The position numbers were made by a program, and so were the translations under genes. 64,000 nucleotides of DNA from Casuarius casuarius (Eukaryota > Chordata > Aves > Casuariiformes > Casuariidae), in contig PTFA01000368.1 in the NCBI GenBank assembly GCA_003342895.1, positions 648,151 through 712,150 on the forward strand, given 5' to 3'. The notes beneath the pieces were generated by a model that made no database searches, was not told the DNA's origin, and saw only the letters and a list, made by a program, of their open reading frames with translations. How positions within the stretch are numbered: position 1 is the first letter of the stretch; the number at the start of each line of letters is the position of its first letter. This document shows positions 1 through 43,369 of the stretch, in pieces.

Positions 1-28263
<28,263 letters not shown>

Positions 28264-29539
28264 CTAGATATTATCTAAATATATCCAGTCAGAAAAAAGA
28301 AAAAAAACTGTTAGAGAACATTTTGTGAAAAATGAGAATATGCACAGCATACATATGTACTTTTTCATGTTATTTTATGTATTAACCTATATTCCTTGTA
28401 TTTACACAGCAGTTATACTGAACAGTCACGTTAAAAATATGCATGTGTGTGTAATTTTTTTTTAAAAAACTTCTTTCAGTTTCTTTGCAAATATGTTCAC
28501 TGCACTAATTCCATTTTTAAGGTTACTTCAATTTTTCTACCTCTCCCTAACATCATCTTTATAATGCGGAACACTGGAGTTTTAATCCTTAACCAGATGT
28601 TATCAAGAAACCCTTCAGTAAATACACTGTTCAGTACAAAACTCAAGACAGGATTTCCTCAAAATGCCTCAAGGATAGCCCAGGCCAGCATACAAATCCT
28701 TCTGTAAAATAGAGGAGAAAGCTGTAAGTATCTTTAATTGCATACATTGTGTTTGCGTAAAAGACACCAAGTCTATTCTCTCCACATCCTTAAAAACAAA
28801 GCAAAGCAGAATGCGTGATCAATGTTATTTGAAAGATTTTTGAATGCTTACTTTCAATTTTCCATGTCCACATAATTATGGAATACACACAAAGCAAGCA
28901 AGGAATAAATATGTATCAGTACATGTCCTACAACTAGCATCACGCACAAAAATTGCAAGAACTTAAAAGTGGTCAGAACAAGAACATCTAGAAAATAAGG
29001 GCCTTGTTTCACTTAAGTATCTGCAGGAGGTACACCTTTCACTTAACTGTGAGAAAAGAGTTTTGGACTTACTTTTAGTTTCAACTACTTTCTCATTGTA
29101 AACTGGATAAAACATGACATAAAGGTGATAGCCAAAAAAGCAATACTGTCGAGTAAGCAGTTTTTAAATTAGGGTGAAGAGACACTGATGTTAAGGAAGG
29201 CTAACAAAAATAGATAAAAAAATGTATTAAAACCAGCTCAACACACAAATCAAAAGAAAACCAATTTAAAAAAGTTATTCTAAAACAAGATTCCTTCTCT
29301 ACTATTCAAGATCTTAATATGATTTTTGCAAGCTTTTTTTTTTTAAATAAATTACAAACTATTTATATAGAACTATGTATGCCACTGTAGTCCAAGTTAC
29401 TTTAAAACTCGGTAATAACTAACCAAAAAATTGTGAAGAAAAAGATCTTGTCAGTGTTTTCCTGCTCTCTTCTGATCCACTCTTGGCTCTATTTAGGTAG
29501 ATATTTATGAATTGTACACCTTGCCATACATCACGAATA

Positions 29540-29790
29540 GACCACAGCAATGCTAGGACACCTTTTTTCCAGCCTCTGCCCACTACTTCTCCGAAACCAG
29601 CTGACAAGGGCACGACTGCAGCCAGCTCAAGCCAGGCCAGCAGAGCACCACCGGCTCGGGAACCAGCTGAAAACAAGCCCGGCAGAAAGGGCTGCCACAG
29701 CTAGTCCTCAGCCAGAGCAGCAGCTGATCCAGCCCAGCGCAGCCACGAGGAGACAACCAGAAGAACCACTCCTCTTGCAGCAGCGGCACA
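29540..29790. other. GC-rich patch A in intron 1, 1.4 kb upstream of exon 2
   Basis: A stretch much richer in GC than its surroundings, with several CpGs (ccgaaacc, gcacgac, ggctcggg, cagcgcagccacgagg) and repeated CAGC/CAGCAG-type words. Open on both strands for about 80 codons. It is not recognised as a coding exon or as a known repeat family. Confidence 0.5.
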
Positions 29791-30979
29791 TGTTTTAAAG
29801 TCTATAAATGAACTGTGAAATTTCACCCAAAGAAAACTTCCATAGCTTCAGCTAGACTCTAGCTCCCTCTCTCCCCATCTGCTCCTTACGTGGGGCACCT
29901 CGCTTACACCTCAGCGTTTCTACAAAGGCAGGATTTATCCATTACACAGAAAAACTAAAGAACAACAATAGATCAGCTACAGTGCAGGTTACTGTGAATA
30001 AATTTGCACCCAGCTTTGGCATCGTGTACCTGCTGGAGGTTATTGACCCCAAAACAGAGATCCATTGCTTACTCATCATTCAGATTCAGTCACCTAATTT
30101 TATACATTTCTGTATTATCCCTGATGGAGACCAGCACTGTCATGTTAATAAGATATCAAGAGTGGGAAAAGATGACCTGCTGCAGAAGAGCAACAAGCTC
30201 CTGGCCTGCCTTCCCGAGCTAGGACAGCAGCAGTCCTGCACCTGAGCTGCCTTAGGAGGGAGTCGGGCAGCTAAAGCCAAGAGCACAATTCTTGTATAGC
30301 TGAACCCTTGCTCCCGAAAGTACTCGAACGCTTCCTCAGTATGTAACGACTTGCACCCATATTTATTTATCAATTTAAAATCCAAACCAGTAATTAGGAA
30401 TTCTGTTGCTACCACCCCCTGAGCAGCATGCTACTGAGGGACTCCATGCATCTTCTTCTAAACCCATTTCTGCACTTTGCACTGAACACACAAAAAAACC
30501 TGTCAGAACTGCAGGATTTCTTCCTCCCCCTCCCCCACTTCTTAATGATGAATATAATAGTTCAAAATTGCCACATGGAACATAACAATAGCATAAGCAA
30601 AGAAAATAGAAAAGGGGGGGAATAGGAGAAAAAATAAAAGCACAGAATTTGATCTTTCTGTTGGTGGTTAGGTTCTTAGAAATAAACCAGTAGAGGCCAA
30701 TAAGGACAAAAGATATTACTGCTGGAAAAAGAAGAAAGAAGCCATTGGAGGGAAGAGAAATAAAGGCCAGTTTGGTTGAAACACTGGAAGACTGACTAAG
30801 CAGAAGAGAAATATACTCATTTTCTTGCAGTGGATTTGGTGGATTTTTCCCTGCTCAAGATTACTTTTCAGCACAGATGACATCAAGATGCACACATTCA
30901 CTAGTACTCATAAGAGTTATTAAAAGAACGAAAACCTTTCCGTTTCATCAGATGGATGAGGAAGGCAATGAGGAAGATG

Positions 30980-31320
30980 AGACGGGCATGAGCAGAAGGT
31001 GCGAGCCCGCCGAGCGCAGACGGCTGAGCAGCCCCACAGGAAAGCTCTCGCAGCAGGAAGGTGGCTGCTCCTCGGGGAAGGGGCTGCCTGGGACCTCAGG
31101 CGCTGGGGAGCAGTTTCTGTACTCACCCTTAACTTCACCTCTCCCCACAATTTCAAGCAGCAATGTGGAGTTAGCCTTAAACACTGCGAGAAGAGCTTTC
31201 GGGGGAAGGAGGGCACTTCCAAACCCGAGCAAGAGCCTCTGGCTCAGGGGCCCCCCGTCTTCCTGCTGCAATTCTGCTCCTTGTGCTCCTGTAACACACT
31301 GGCCGCAGGATGGAGAAAAT
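30980..31320. other. Small CpG-bearing patch B in intron 1, about 2.8 kb upstream of exon 2
   Basis: About nine CpGs occur between 30982 and 31152 (gacggg, gcgagcccgccgagcgcag and others) in an otherwise CpG-poor intron, with more near 31190-31310. Open frames cross it on both strands, as expected when GC is high. It could be an alternative promoter, an enhancer or an unrecognised old insertion. Confidence 0.45.
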
Positions 31321-34300
31321 GAGACAACGCAGATGAGTTGTTCCTGACCAGTTTTTGGTGACACTTCGGAAGGGCTGACCAGCTTCTGTAAAGATTTTTA
31401 CTATTTAGAAACAATAGCTGGTAACATTTTTCCAAGTGCACACCGAGTATGTACTCTTTCACTTACCAGCAAATGTAAGGAAACCTGGAAGTCTTTGGTG
31501 GCCTGTTACTGGAGTAGTCTCAATGCTCATTTTTAAGCTTCCCACATGCTCCATCTTAAATTCCAAACAGACTAAACCAGCTATAGTGCAAGTTTTCAGA
31601 GAAATAATTCTTAGAAAGTACTGCTGTTTTCTGAAGACTACACATTACTCTTCCATACACGAGCAACACTACACCACTCATAACTTGGACTGGGAACTCT
31701 TTGTGCTAGGTGCTTTGCAAAGCCATTTTGAAAATCCTCCTCTAAGTACTTGCATGACACACTCCTGTGAAGAAGAAAGCTTGATTTTAAAGTGGAGCTA
31801 CAATGCCTCCAAAATATTTTTTGAGAAACCCAAAATTTAAGGTGCAACAGTATCAGTTATTGCATCTAATGGCATAAATAAAAGGCATAATTACATTTGT
31901 TGCTTGTAGAAATGCCTATCCTTTAAGAGTCATTGAACAAATTCGGAGGAGTGCATGTGTAACATTAATGCCCTTTTACAGACACCTGCCGAAATGAATG
32001 CCAGATTCGGTCACTAATTTTAACAAAGTCAATGCATTTGCACTTTAAGAGATTAAATTAAGCTGAATTTGCTCTCAAAGTCCTTTACCCTTATATTGTA
32101 CCAAAGTGTGTACTACTTAAAGTACACAGTCAATGTCTGCAGGAAGAAGAAAAAGTAAGTTACAGAAAAGTGACTAAGGACTGTCAAAATAGTTTAAAAA
32201 AATATACAGATCACTTCTAGAAAAAGTTTAGCACAAGCATGCTGTTATTTTCTTCACAAAAAGATATCAATATGGTTTCACATCTGCCTTATATGTGTTC
32301 AGATAATAGTTCCAACAGTTATCTTAAATACCAAACACAACTTTCAGGAAGAAAGAGGGAAGCTGATGAAAATTTTTCATAAATATTCAAAAAACCAACC
32401 AAACAACAAAAAGTCTTACTAGAAAAAAAGAGGGATGCTAGGGAAGGAAGTTAATGCCCTAATTTGTACTGTTTTTCATTTAGTTCAACACATACAACAC
32501 TAAACTTCACTTTTTTGTGATGTTGTTCCATATCTTCAAGTGAGAGGAAAAAAAAAAAAGATTTGTGGTCAAAGGCAAAATGCTGGCATGGGATGACAGA
32601 GGGGAAGTAAGTTTTTCCAAACAGACGCAGCACTGAAATTGTTCCTAGGCATTGTGAAGTAGTGAGGAAGATAACCAAGTAGCTTTAAAATACAGAAATC
32701 TGCATTAACTTGGCAGTGGGTCCTAAAAGAACACCTCCGAAAAATAAAATAACCCATACTGAAGCTATTTGAAGGGAGTGATGATTTATCTGATCTATCA
32801 GACAAATTACAAAAGTAACACAAGTCAATCAGACACAGCATGAAGTAGAACTGATGTGATTTTGGAATGACATAAGCCATCAATTAAGACCACAAAAAAA
32901 AGTTTTTCTTTATAATTAGAAGCAAGCCTGAGAAATACAAGTAAAATGTAAACTGATACAGTTCAGTGCTTTGGGTAGAGTGCATCTTCCCATGCACTTG
33001 ACACAGAATGTCATGGATAAGACCTCCAGGCAACCTGCTAGATGACAGCTTCAACTACTTCACTGATGTATTAGTTTAGTATTGCAAACAAAAAGAAAGC
33101 AGGACTGAAATTTAAGGAGTAGAAAGGGAAGATACAAACAAAAAGGGATGTTAGTAAAGGCAAAATAACTCACAGAGAACAGAAGATACAGTACCAAAAA
33201 CTAAGGGATGACTGAATACAGAAACAGTATATTCCACTCCACATCTCAGAGCAAAAATTCTTAAACCAGGGGAAGCTTTCCCATTGATTTAGGATAACAT
33301 TTAAGGATAAGTCTAAATTATGAATTGTAGATTGTTTTAAAAATGGGAGACAGCTGTCTTTGGAGAGTTATTCGAATACCCAATTTGTCTCCAAAGAGCA
33401 AGCCACTAGCTGGGTACACCACCACAAAAATCTCAAAAACTAAGGAAAATGAAGTGCAAAGTTAACTGAGACCACATGCACAATATTTTAAAGACCCAAT
33501 GTCAACATTTTGTAATGTTCCACTTCTCCACAGTGGACCAAAAAAAGAGAGTTATATCTAACATTAAAATGTTAATGTTAAAATAAGAAATAGCTGCAAA
33601 CTCATTTGCTACTAACAAAAAGTTAAGACCTCAGTAAATACTGTAATCCATTTTAATTTCGTTATATAAACCCTGCAGTATCTTCCAAGCAATTCCAAAG
33701 CAACCTGGCTTACATGAAGTTTAAGATGTGGTATTTTTGTAGCTCCTGATGACACAGGTCAACTACAGGGATTCATCTCTGACAGAAGTCCATGTTATTT
33801 TGAGCTGGAAGAGACCCAGCAAGAAACAATTTGGGGACAGATCTCAGCTCAGAGTAGCAGGCTTTCAGTTTGTAAAGGGGACAGATCTAACATTAAAAAC
33901 ATACTCTTTCAGAAAGACTACAGAGAGATCATACTTACTGAACACGATATGGAATAGAGAGATTTTTGCCTTCTAGAAAGCGACAGCTAGACAAAATAAC
34001 TATTACTGATTGCTAGGATATTTTAAATATACATATACAATTCCTTACAGAATATTAAACCGAAGATATTTTATTACATGACAATATCCAAGCTTATTTT
34101 AATTGGTAACAATTTCTTTGTTTAACCCTGCCCCCCATCCAAAGTCTTAATGCATGTGGAGCATCTAGATATTTTCCCACATAGAAATTAGTATTCTTAA
34201 ACCGAGGGGAAAAATCCAAAACATTAAGCTAAAGATCTTGGTACTTGCATAGAGCAAAACAGAAACCCCCCTCCACCTCCCAATATAAAAGTCAAATAGC

Positions 34301-37300
34301 AACTTTTTGGAATTTACATTTTAAGCTTTCAAACATCAGTCCCCAAATGATACAGCTTATTACTCTTTGGAAATAGGTCGTGCAATAGATAACATGATGG
34401 CCTAAAAAGAATAAGAATAGATCAGATACTCAAGTCTATTTTTATTTTCTTAAAAGCTCACGTTAGTTTTACAATACATCTATCTAAATACATTTCTTAC
34501 AAGGAGGAAAATAACTATTTTTAATATTTATATAACTTCTTAACACTCAGAATATATTTTGTGTTGCTTTTATGATATAAAAAAAAAATTAACTTCCAAG
34601 TACCTTATCTCTCCTCCTCCTTAGTTTAGTGTGAAGCCCCACTTCAGCAATCCTTACACAGGCCACCCAAATCAGATGGGAAAGAAATGACCTCATCACA
34701 AGGGTCCATTAGGTCAACTAATGCCATCAAAATGCTACCAAAATGCTACCTACCAAAACATAACTTGTATCATGCATAGACAAGTTCTCAGAGCTGGCAC
34801 AAAGCAGGCTGCATGCGAGAGGAGACAGCAGGGGAAGACAACCTGGGTGCAAACCTTGTCCCCAGCTCTGTTTCTTTAAGTGTTATCAATAGTCACTAGC
34901 AGCTACTCACATCTTTGAACCTTGTTCACTAGTTCATGATCTAAAACTATCTAGCATAAAAACATGTACACATATCAGTAAAGACCCTCCAAATGCTATG
35001 AAGAGTATTTTCCTTTTCAGAAGCCAGGAGCAGGAGGAGATAGCTNCAATTTGATGACAAATCCTAGTTTCTCTCCAAAAGAAACCCCCAAAAGATACTA
35101 CCACCAGGTTCTCAAGACAGAATTTCTGACGAAATGCATTAATATGCACATTTATATTAGACATAGAGAATAACTGCAAGTACCTCCATACTTGAGCTAC
35201 TTGTCAAATAACTCACTTTGGAGAGGGAAGGAAAACTTCTTTCCTCAGAACAAGCAGCTCTAACAACTAGTGCCAGTTAGTTTCAAACAATAGCACCAAC
35301 AAGCCAGAATAAAAATACCAAAGGAAAAACATATCTCCTTAAGTTATGCTATTTTCCCAAAATGATAACCATACTACAGCACAGCCTATAACATTTAGCA
35401 AAGTAATAAACACATCTCCAGGTGGCTGTTTTGCAAGTATTTTATTAAGAGACTTTCCCTTCCTGCTTAATAGGCAGCCTGACTCCTGCTCTCACAAGCT
35501 TTCATTGAGAAGGGACAAGGATCCCTTTCTGGATGCATTCCTCATTAATAAAGCAATACTTTCAAAGCTGCAGCCTTGCTGCATGGCTCCTTGATGCTAC
35601 AGTAAGAAAAAAAAAAGCTGACCAAGTGATTTTAAAGGTTCAGGAATATATAGAGTTTAAGAGTCTTTCCTCATTACATTTCTGAGTCCTACTAAAGAGA
35701 CTTGTTTGATTACTCCAAGCCTTTTTTTTGCCTACTAAATTGAGTTTCCAACTTGGAACAGTTTAATTAAAATTTTTATCCAGTTATATGGCTGCAAGCA
35801 TTAGAGCAGTAAAGTTACCAGTCCTGGAGGTCATCCCCTCTTCAGCTGAAATGCATAACTTAAAACCCACTACAAAAGCACAGCCAGTAAAAGCAATAAA
35901 TAATAACAACCTCCCCACGACACACACACATCCCCCAAAAAACCCATACTGAAAGAGGTTCAAGTAATCCCTTTTTATTCCGCACTACAATTGACCAGAA
36001 CAATAGCTCTGATCAACCACCATATTTTAACTGCAGGAAGTTTTCCTCAGCCAGCCCAAGCACAGGCAAGAACCCGTCACCACACCCTCAGAGCTGCTGT
36101 GAGGAGAAAACCTTCCTCCTCCTCCCCCCAAAGATCCCACCTTCCCATGGGATGCTATCTCAGAAGGGGGTGGGGGAGATACATTTTCAAGCATGGACAC
36201 CAAACTACTCAGAGCAGAGGAACGGCTGAAGCAAACAGCTACTGGCACTTAAAAACTCATTTCTCTTAAGCTATGCTCCTAGTAAAACTGCTGGAGATTG
36301 ATAGGACAAAAATCAGTCCCTAAAAGGAACGTGTTAGGAAGAGGGAAAACTCTGGCTGGGGGCAGCAGGGACACTCAACTAAGCCAGTTTTGCCGAAGGA
36401 CCGTGAGGGAACCAAACCAGTATGCCCATCTTGTCCAACAGCCCAACTTGGGCTAGACGAGATTTTGGTAACCACAATCTCATAGCAGACATATCTAAAA
36501 TTAAGATGAGATCTTTGTGGGGGTAGATTACTTTAATAACCTGAGTAGCTGAGCTATGAAGCATAAAGGCTACATGCTTCAATTAGGAGGAATCTGGATA
36601 TTCTTGATACCCCTGAACTCAAAAAAGAAAGAATGAGAAGTTTGTAAATTACTGGTTTTACTAGCTTCTAGTCGCAATTATTTCCAGCCTAATCTCATAC
36701 TGTATGAATAACCAGCTTTAACACTGCTGAAATTTAAGAATGAACATGACACTTAACTCCTTATCCTTTTGTGTTTCTGGTATCTTTAAAAGACGGGGGT
36801 GGTGGTGGGAACCCACAGGATAGGAACTGAGTAGTAATTCAGTGAGAATGTAGAGATTTCACTTGACACATCTACATTTTAAATTTCAAATTTTCTATAG
36901 CCCATAATTGATCCATTTGCAGAGCTTTTCCGCAATGCATGGGAAGCTAGAGAAACCTGGCCCGGAGAAACACCACTCCCCTTGAAATGACAGGGAAGTT
37001 TGCGTAATGAAACAATCCACACAGCTCGAAATCCCATTATGACTAAACACTATTGCAACTATTCAAGCAGAACTCCTGTAAAACATCATCTCAAGGCACA
37101 ATCGTTTCACCAAATTTTCACAAAATGAAAGCCTCCCACAGATTCCTTTGCCACAAGCCACATCTGCAGAGCACTTTTATAACAGAGGGGAAAAAATCTC
37201 CTGCTACTAGCAGTAGTAGTGGATTTAGAGACACTTGTCATACAAAGCCATCTGCCTTACATGGACTCCGTACCAGAAGTGACTGGCATCTATCAATACA

Positions 37301-40300
37301 TTGGCTCAGCTGGAACCTAGTGACGTCAGGGAGCAGTTTTGATGCACCAAGCTAGGAATTTCCTAAGGTTCTTCAGAATAAAAGTGTTTTTGAAATGCCT
37401 ATGACGACAAGGAAAGGCAGGCACAGACCTGCCTTGCAGTGAGAACCAAGCTAAGGAAAAAGGTCAAGGGCTGCAAGGAGCAAAAGTATTTCAGAATCTT
37501 ACAAGTCTGACAAGTAGCTGGACCTAAGAACAGATTACAAATAAAGGAGTTTTCTGGGACCCATCTCTAGTCCTTGGAGAAATTCTACTCTTTCCTGAAT
37601 AAAGCTACTGAAGAAGTTTTCTTTTTCACTAGAAAAATTTGGGAAGATGCATAAATGTTTTTCAGTCTGTTTAGCATTCTTAGACTACCAGCATAGTACG
37701 GCTGAGAAGGCTTTTTAGTACAAGGGACTACTTTTTGAGCAACACTATCTTTTTATAATTACAATAAATAGAAAGTGTCCAGTGACAATGTAGGTTTGGG
37801 CTTTTCTAAAGAACTTAGAGGCATATGCTCATCCATCCTAAGTCCAGAAAGAGGAAAAAAGTAAACAAATCAGGAAGTGATGTGAATATACCTGGAGGTG
37901 TGCGTATATATACATAAGCATGATGACAAAGCCAAAAGGCAACCAAGATGAACGATCAGACAGCTCTGTCTGTGCTGAGGGAAGGGTGCCAGGGGTGGGG
38001 GTACGCTCCATAATACTTTTTCCTCCTCCAGCAAGGGGCAGCACTCATACTACTAGTAACTTTAAAACCTACTCGTTTTGGTTGCCGTTCTTCCCTCACT
38101 ACATCCTAGTATTGTGCTAGGTCAGAGGAAATTAGGAAATGGGAACCATCACGTACTTTGTATGATTTAACACTACTATAGGAAAATAGAGGATCACCAA
38201 GAAAAACACACGGCTTGCTTCCTGGCTTTTTATAGATCCCAAATAGCATTCTGTCATAGCCTTCAACAACAGAATACAAGCCATCAGACTATGAAGCATA
38301 GTTTTCTAGAGAAATACCTACTGGTATAGATGGGCAAATACTCACTATACCTGGCAGTGTTTCCAAGTCATCTTCAGATGCAGTTGCAAATTTACACAAA
38401 CCATTAGTCTAGGAAGAAGCATGGGGACTGCAAATGGTGCCAGAGACAAAAGGCTGGACCCTGTAACTTTGACACACAGCTGTGAGAAAAACACCATAAG
38501 CTAATATTCATAATTCTGGGTATCCAGAAGCATAGAAGAAGGCTAAAAGCATGAACCATAAAAGGTAGAAGATGTTCTCTCAAAGACAACAGATGTGAAC
38601 TCTGCTACCTCTTCTGGCTATTTCCCCAAACTTATTATTGCAATGATAATATACATACATACATACCACTTTCCTTCCCCACTCCAGGCCAAAGTACTAC
38701 AATCGACATTTATGTAAGTGTTCAAAATGCTGCAGTTTAAATGAAAAACATGAAATACCACTATTTGAACAACATGACCAGCAATAGGATACTAAAAACA
38801 CTTCAAACTGGAAAAAAAAATAGTATTAATCCCAGAAATCACTGTTCTTTTATTCACCAAAAAAAGAAACGCCACCAGAGTATGTATTTATTTTCAAACT
38901 GACTTTTGGAAAGGCCATTCAATGACAACTAGGCCAGCAACACACACACACAAAAAAGAAAACATTCATTATTCTCAGATCAGTTGAACATGTGTGGTGG
39001 TATCTAATGTACTTTGTAGTAAGCCTCAGCCTTACAAGACTTACTCCTAACTGTAGCAAGGTTTGCATACTCCAAGTCAGACTTATCTGACTGCTATTTT
39101 CTCTGAAAACTTCTCAGCACCACTGTCCCTATTACTTTATTCCTTGAATTACAAACTCCAAAGTGCCTGACGACAGCAGGCAAGCACGGCTCTGCTTAGC
39201 TTCAGGAAGTGACTGCATGAAAACAGTATGTGGAACTATAGTAAAACCAAGCACGCTGTCAGATGCTGACTACTGATCACATTTTCACTATTAAAAGTAA
39301 TATTACAAATGAAACGCAGGCTAGACAAACTTCTAAAAGCTTTTTGTAAGTAGTTATTAAAACAACATTATTTTCTATTAATGTTATCAGAAATTGTGAT
39401 CAACTTCTACATATGGGTTTACATAGGTGTTTAAGTGTATTCAAACTTCAGAAGAGTTACATTTTTAATACATAGGAGATTAGGCAGCATTTAATTCGAC
39501 TCATTTTGACACAGGAACTCAGTCTGCAGTAAAACTTCAGAGACTAATTCAAATGCAGCTGTAACTGCTCTTGGGGTGGGGGTGAAAAGGAACAGAAATC
39601 CAGGAGTGTACCTGGCTGATAGTTATGGCTTTTGGCAACTAATTACAGATATTTTTGAGAAATGCTGAAGATGTTATTGCAGCTTTTTTTTTTTTTTAGT
39701 TTCTAAACTGACACATGTGCAATGAATTATCTCAAGATTAAACTTTATAGATGATACTCCATATCTCAATGAAGTTAACTATTTTCAACAACTGATGGTT
39801 TCTTTAAAAAGAAATACACATAGCCTACTTTCATTTTCTCAGTATTTCTCCATTGCTTTTCTAATAGACTCAATTTGGTCAAAGCCCTGTTATACTAAGC
39901 ACTATGTAAACACCATCTGAAATAAAACCAAAAGCCGCAATGTAGATTATTTTTCAAATAAAGAGATGCTTGTTACTTCAAATTTACTCTTACCAATATA
40001 AAGTGACAATTGCGTTCAAGCAGCCAGTGCAAACTTGGTTATCTGACAGCGAGTTGCAGAACAGAAATGAACTACTAACTTTTCAGTCTAAAGTGTCCAG
40101 AAGTAACTGCTCAAAGTTTTCAACAGGTTTCTGCATACGAAAGTTTGTTTCTTGTCCCTTCACTGACTTTTACTTTCAGTCTTTTGCATACCTACATCCC
40201 AATTTTTTTTTCATTCACTCTCCTGCACCCCACCTCCCATTTTGTTTCATTTCCACAGTTTTAGAAACTCTCCCCCTCCATACAACTGATGAAATCCTTC

Positions 40301-43300
40301 CATTTTAAGACCAGATATGGCTCTCTGTCACTTATTCCATGTACATTCTGGAGTCCTGACCTACCATACCTCCTACAAGCTCCCTACAATTTGTCATGCA
40401 TTAGGAGCTGGTAGATTTCCATTTAAAAACTACCTAAAAATAATGTGTATGAACTGTAAAAGCTGTTTGAACACACGTAACAAAAAGGAACTTTCCAGAC
40501 TCAAAGGCTTTCACTATAAATAAAGTAAGCCTGTAGTTGTGAGCTGTTAAAATAAAGACTGAAGTAGCCTTTCATTTAACCTAGTAAGAACGCAGAAACA
40601 GTGTCAGAAATAACTAATCCATATACCAGAAGACCACAGAAGACCTGGAACAGGCTTGAAGGGGGAAGTAGTAGTGTTCTTTGTCTCTGGGCCAAAAAAT
40701 TGAAGATCTAGAAAACTCATCACCTTCGTAGGACACTCCCCGCTCCCATGTCCCAGCAAACCACCGCCACCCGCCTGCCTCACCTGCTTTCTTGCCCACA
40801 CAGACACAAAGTGCAATATTTGCGGACCAAAATACTTGAGTTCTGTCTACTAAATCTCCCAAGGAGGAGGGAAAGAAAAAAATTAAACTCCTTTTCTGAT
40901 TATTTTACCTGCATTTCCCAAAGAATGGTTTCTGTGGAAGAAACCTTAGGAGTGAGTAGTAAGAGACACCAAGATGCCCTATGGCAGTTGCTCCACAGCT
41001 GAGCCTCCCTCCACTCTAGACCTTGCATGGACTCCCTCCCTCCCTCCACTTGCTGCCCCCCCTATTCCCAACTCTTCTAGCTCCACAAACCTACACAATC
41101 TCACCTTGACTCTAACTTTTGGGAAATGCTAAATACTATTAAACAAATACATCTACACTAAAAATACAGCTGTTTGCATACACATAGCTGTCCAGGTGTT
41201 TTTCTGTATACTGTTCTGATATATACTCAAAAATACATCAGAGGGAAAAAGCCACAGGCGTATAGCCTTGGAACAGTTCCAAATACACGGGTCCACCACC
41301 TCCGATTTAGCCAAACTAATTTTACTTGGTACACCAGACTACTAGGTCAGTTGCAATGTCTCAGTTGCAGAGGGCAGCAACTTCACAGTATTAATTTATT
41401 GTGGTTTGTAGGTCATCTGACTATATCCTTAAAAGGCTGCAGGAAAAACAGCATTAACCTTAAGAAGGAACACTGTATCACAGACAAGGTGGATGGCTAA
41501 AAACCCTTCAGAGAGATATCTGTAAGAAGATTTGTCATACAGAACTTCTTTTGGAAGACAAACTGTTCAAATGCTATCTAAAAATAAAAATAAAGATTTC
41601 TTTGGTCCAAAGCACTGCAAAGCTTTACTTAACTTACAGCTCTGCACAAATAAGGAAGGCAGAGCACTTAACTAATGGAAGGACATTATAAAAAAAAAAA
41701 GAAAACTTTTTTTCAGCACTTCAGTGTTCCCTTGTCCCCTCTCTAACAGCATATATAAAACCTCAGCTGAAGCAAGATCACTAATTTTGAGATTTCTTAG
41801 CATCCTGCATCACCAAAGTACCTAAAAAGACAACTCATATCTGTATTGTGCTAATTACCTCTCAACTCCCCTTTCCCCCCTCCATGAAGACATCAAATTT
41901 GCATGTGACTGGCTAACAGACATACTGCCTTAGATAATTCAGTGAAACTATGCCTTACAACCCCATAACATCTAAACCCTCCATCACCAATATGCCTGGC
42001 ATGCACCAACACCAAGACTCTGTAGAAATCCCCCTCTCAAGTCCTTTCTAAGCAAGCCAGTAACTGCATGTCTTTGGCTCATTTGAGCTAAGGGAATAAT
42101 CACATTAACAGCTCAAAAGGCATTTCTGAAGGATGCCCTAAGTTAGGAGCCCAGATTCCTCTTGTAGTCAGCAAGGAGAGAAAGCACTGTCAGAGAACGA
42201 ATCACGACCTATGTAGCAGTGCTTGACTTCAATACTCTGAAGTGTTGGGTAACAACTCCCCCACTCCTGTAGGATTTATAAAGAATGTATATATCTACTT
42301 CCAAAGAACCTCTAGATTTCATGGTTTTATGGCCTAGCTAGAACACTGAAGCTTTAATCCAACTGCTATTATCCAAGAAATATTTTACTTAAAAGTTATA
42401 TAAGGTTTATAGTATATTGGCATCTCAAAAACCTCAATCATTTACACTATTGATTACTATAAACAGATCCAAAAATCCCAGACATTTGGACACTAGGATC
42501 AGAGAAGAGACCATACTTTTTCAGCCTTACACATTTGCGATGTAGCTACATAAAAATGTACATTTTCTAAACTAGCAAATAGTACTATGTTAAGCAATCA
42601 GAGAATCTCTATAAATCAGAATATATTTTGTCAGCAAGCAGTCCCTTATAAAGGATTACATACAATGTTTCAGGTTAGACCAAAACATCCTTAGCACAGT
42701 AATTTAAAGTTTTTGATATATGGTACAAAAAAATAGAACTTTTAAAACAAGTTCTGCAGTTGTAGGAATCTCCTCCTTAGAGATGTCCAGAATCTACATA
42801 TTACCTTGTTCCTTCCCCATTGTTAGACTCAGTTTCACAGCATCTTCCTGGGCCAAAATTTTGGGAAAAGACCTCCAAGCATTTTGTCAGGAAGTTCGGC
42901 TGCAAGTCAGCACAGAGCAATTCTCTGCACGGTTGACCAGGCGAGTGGAACATCATGAAGCCTCTAAGAAGGTGCTAGCTGGCATCAACAACACAAGGCT
43001 GCAGGGCTAGCAGCTGAGGAGGCTTTTGTAACAAAAAACTATTTTGTAGTAGAAGCGACATGAGACCTTTGATAAAATTGTATGTTAAGTTAATAACTGA
43101 TCAAAACACCTTTCAATTTAACTCCGTTTAGGGAAAAATACAGAAAAGGGCTGTGTTGGGTAGAAAATGTTTGTGTTTACACTAACAGAAGATTTATCCC
43201 CCACTACTAGAGTTCAGAGACAGTAATACAAAGTCTGAGTTCTCCAATAGACCTTCCTTTATAATAAGAACAATTTCAAAATTAGGGGTCAGGATGGAAA

Positions 43301-43369
43301 CACAACCATAACAACCTCCCACCGCTGTTCAGAAGTCAAGCCTCTTAACGCACAGGGAACTGAGCAGAT

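Noticed and set aside
29540..31320. Endogenous retrovirus or solo LTR in the GC-rich region
   Set aside because: No TG...CA-bounded repeat pair, primer-binding site, polypurine tract or retroviral protein motif was seen.
30877..31347. 156-codon open frame on the + strand (and a 138-codon frame on the opposite strand)
   Set aside because: Both cross the same GC-rich patch, where stops are rare by composition. The sequences resemble no family I know and no splice or promoter structure supports them.
42720..43010. 96-codon + strand open frame considered as a processed pseudogene
   Set aside because: No similarity to a known protein and no poly-A tail or target-site duplication visible.
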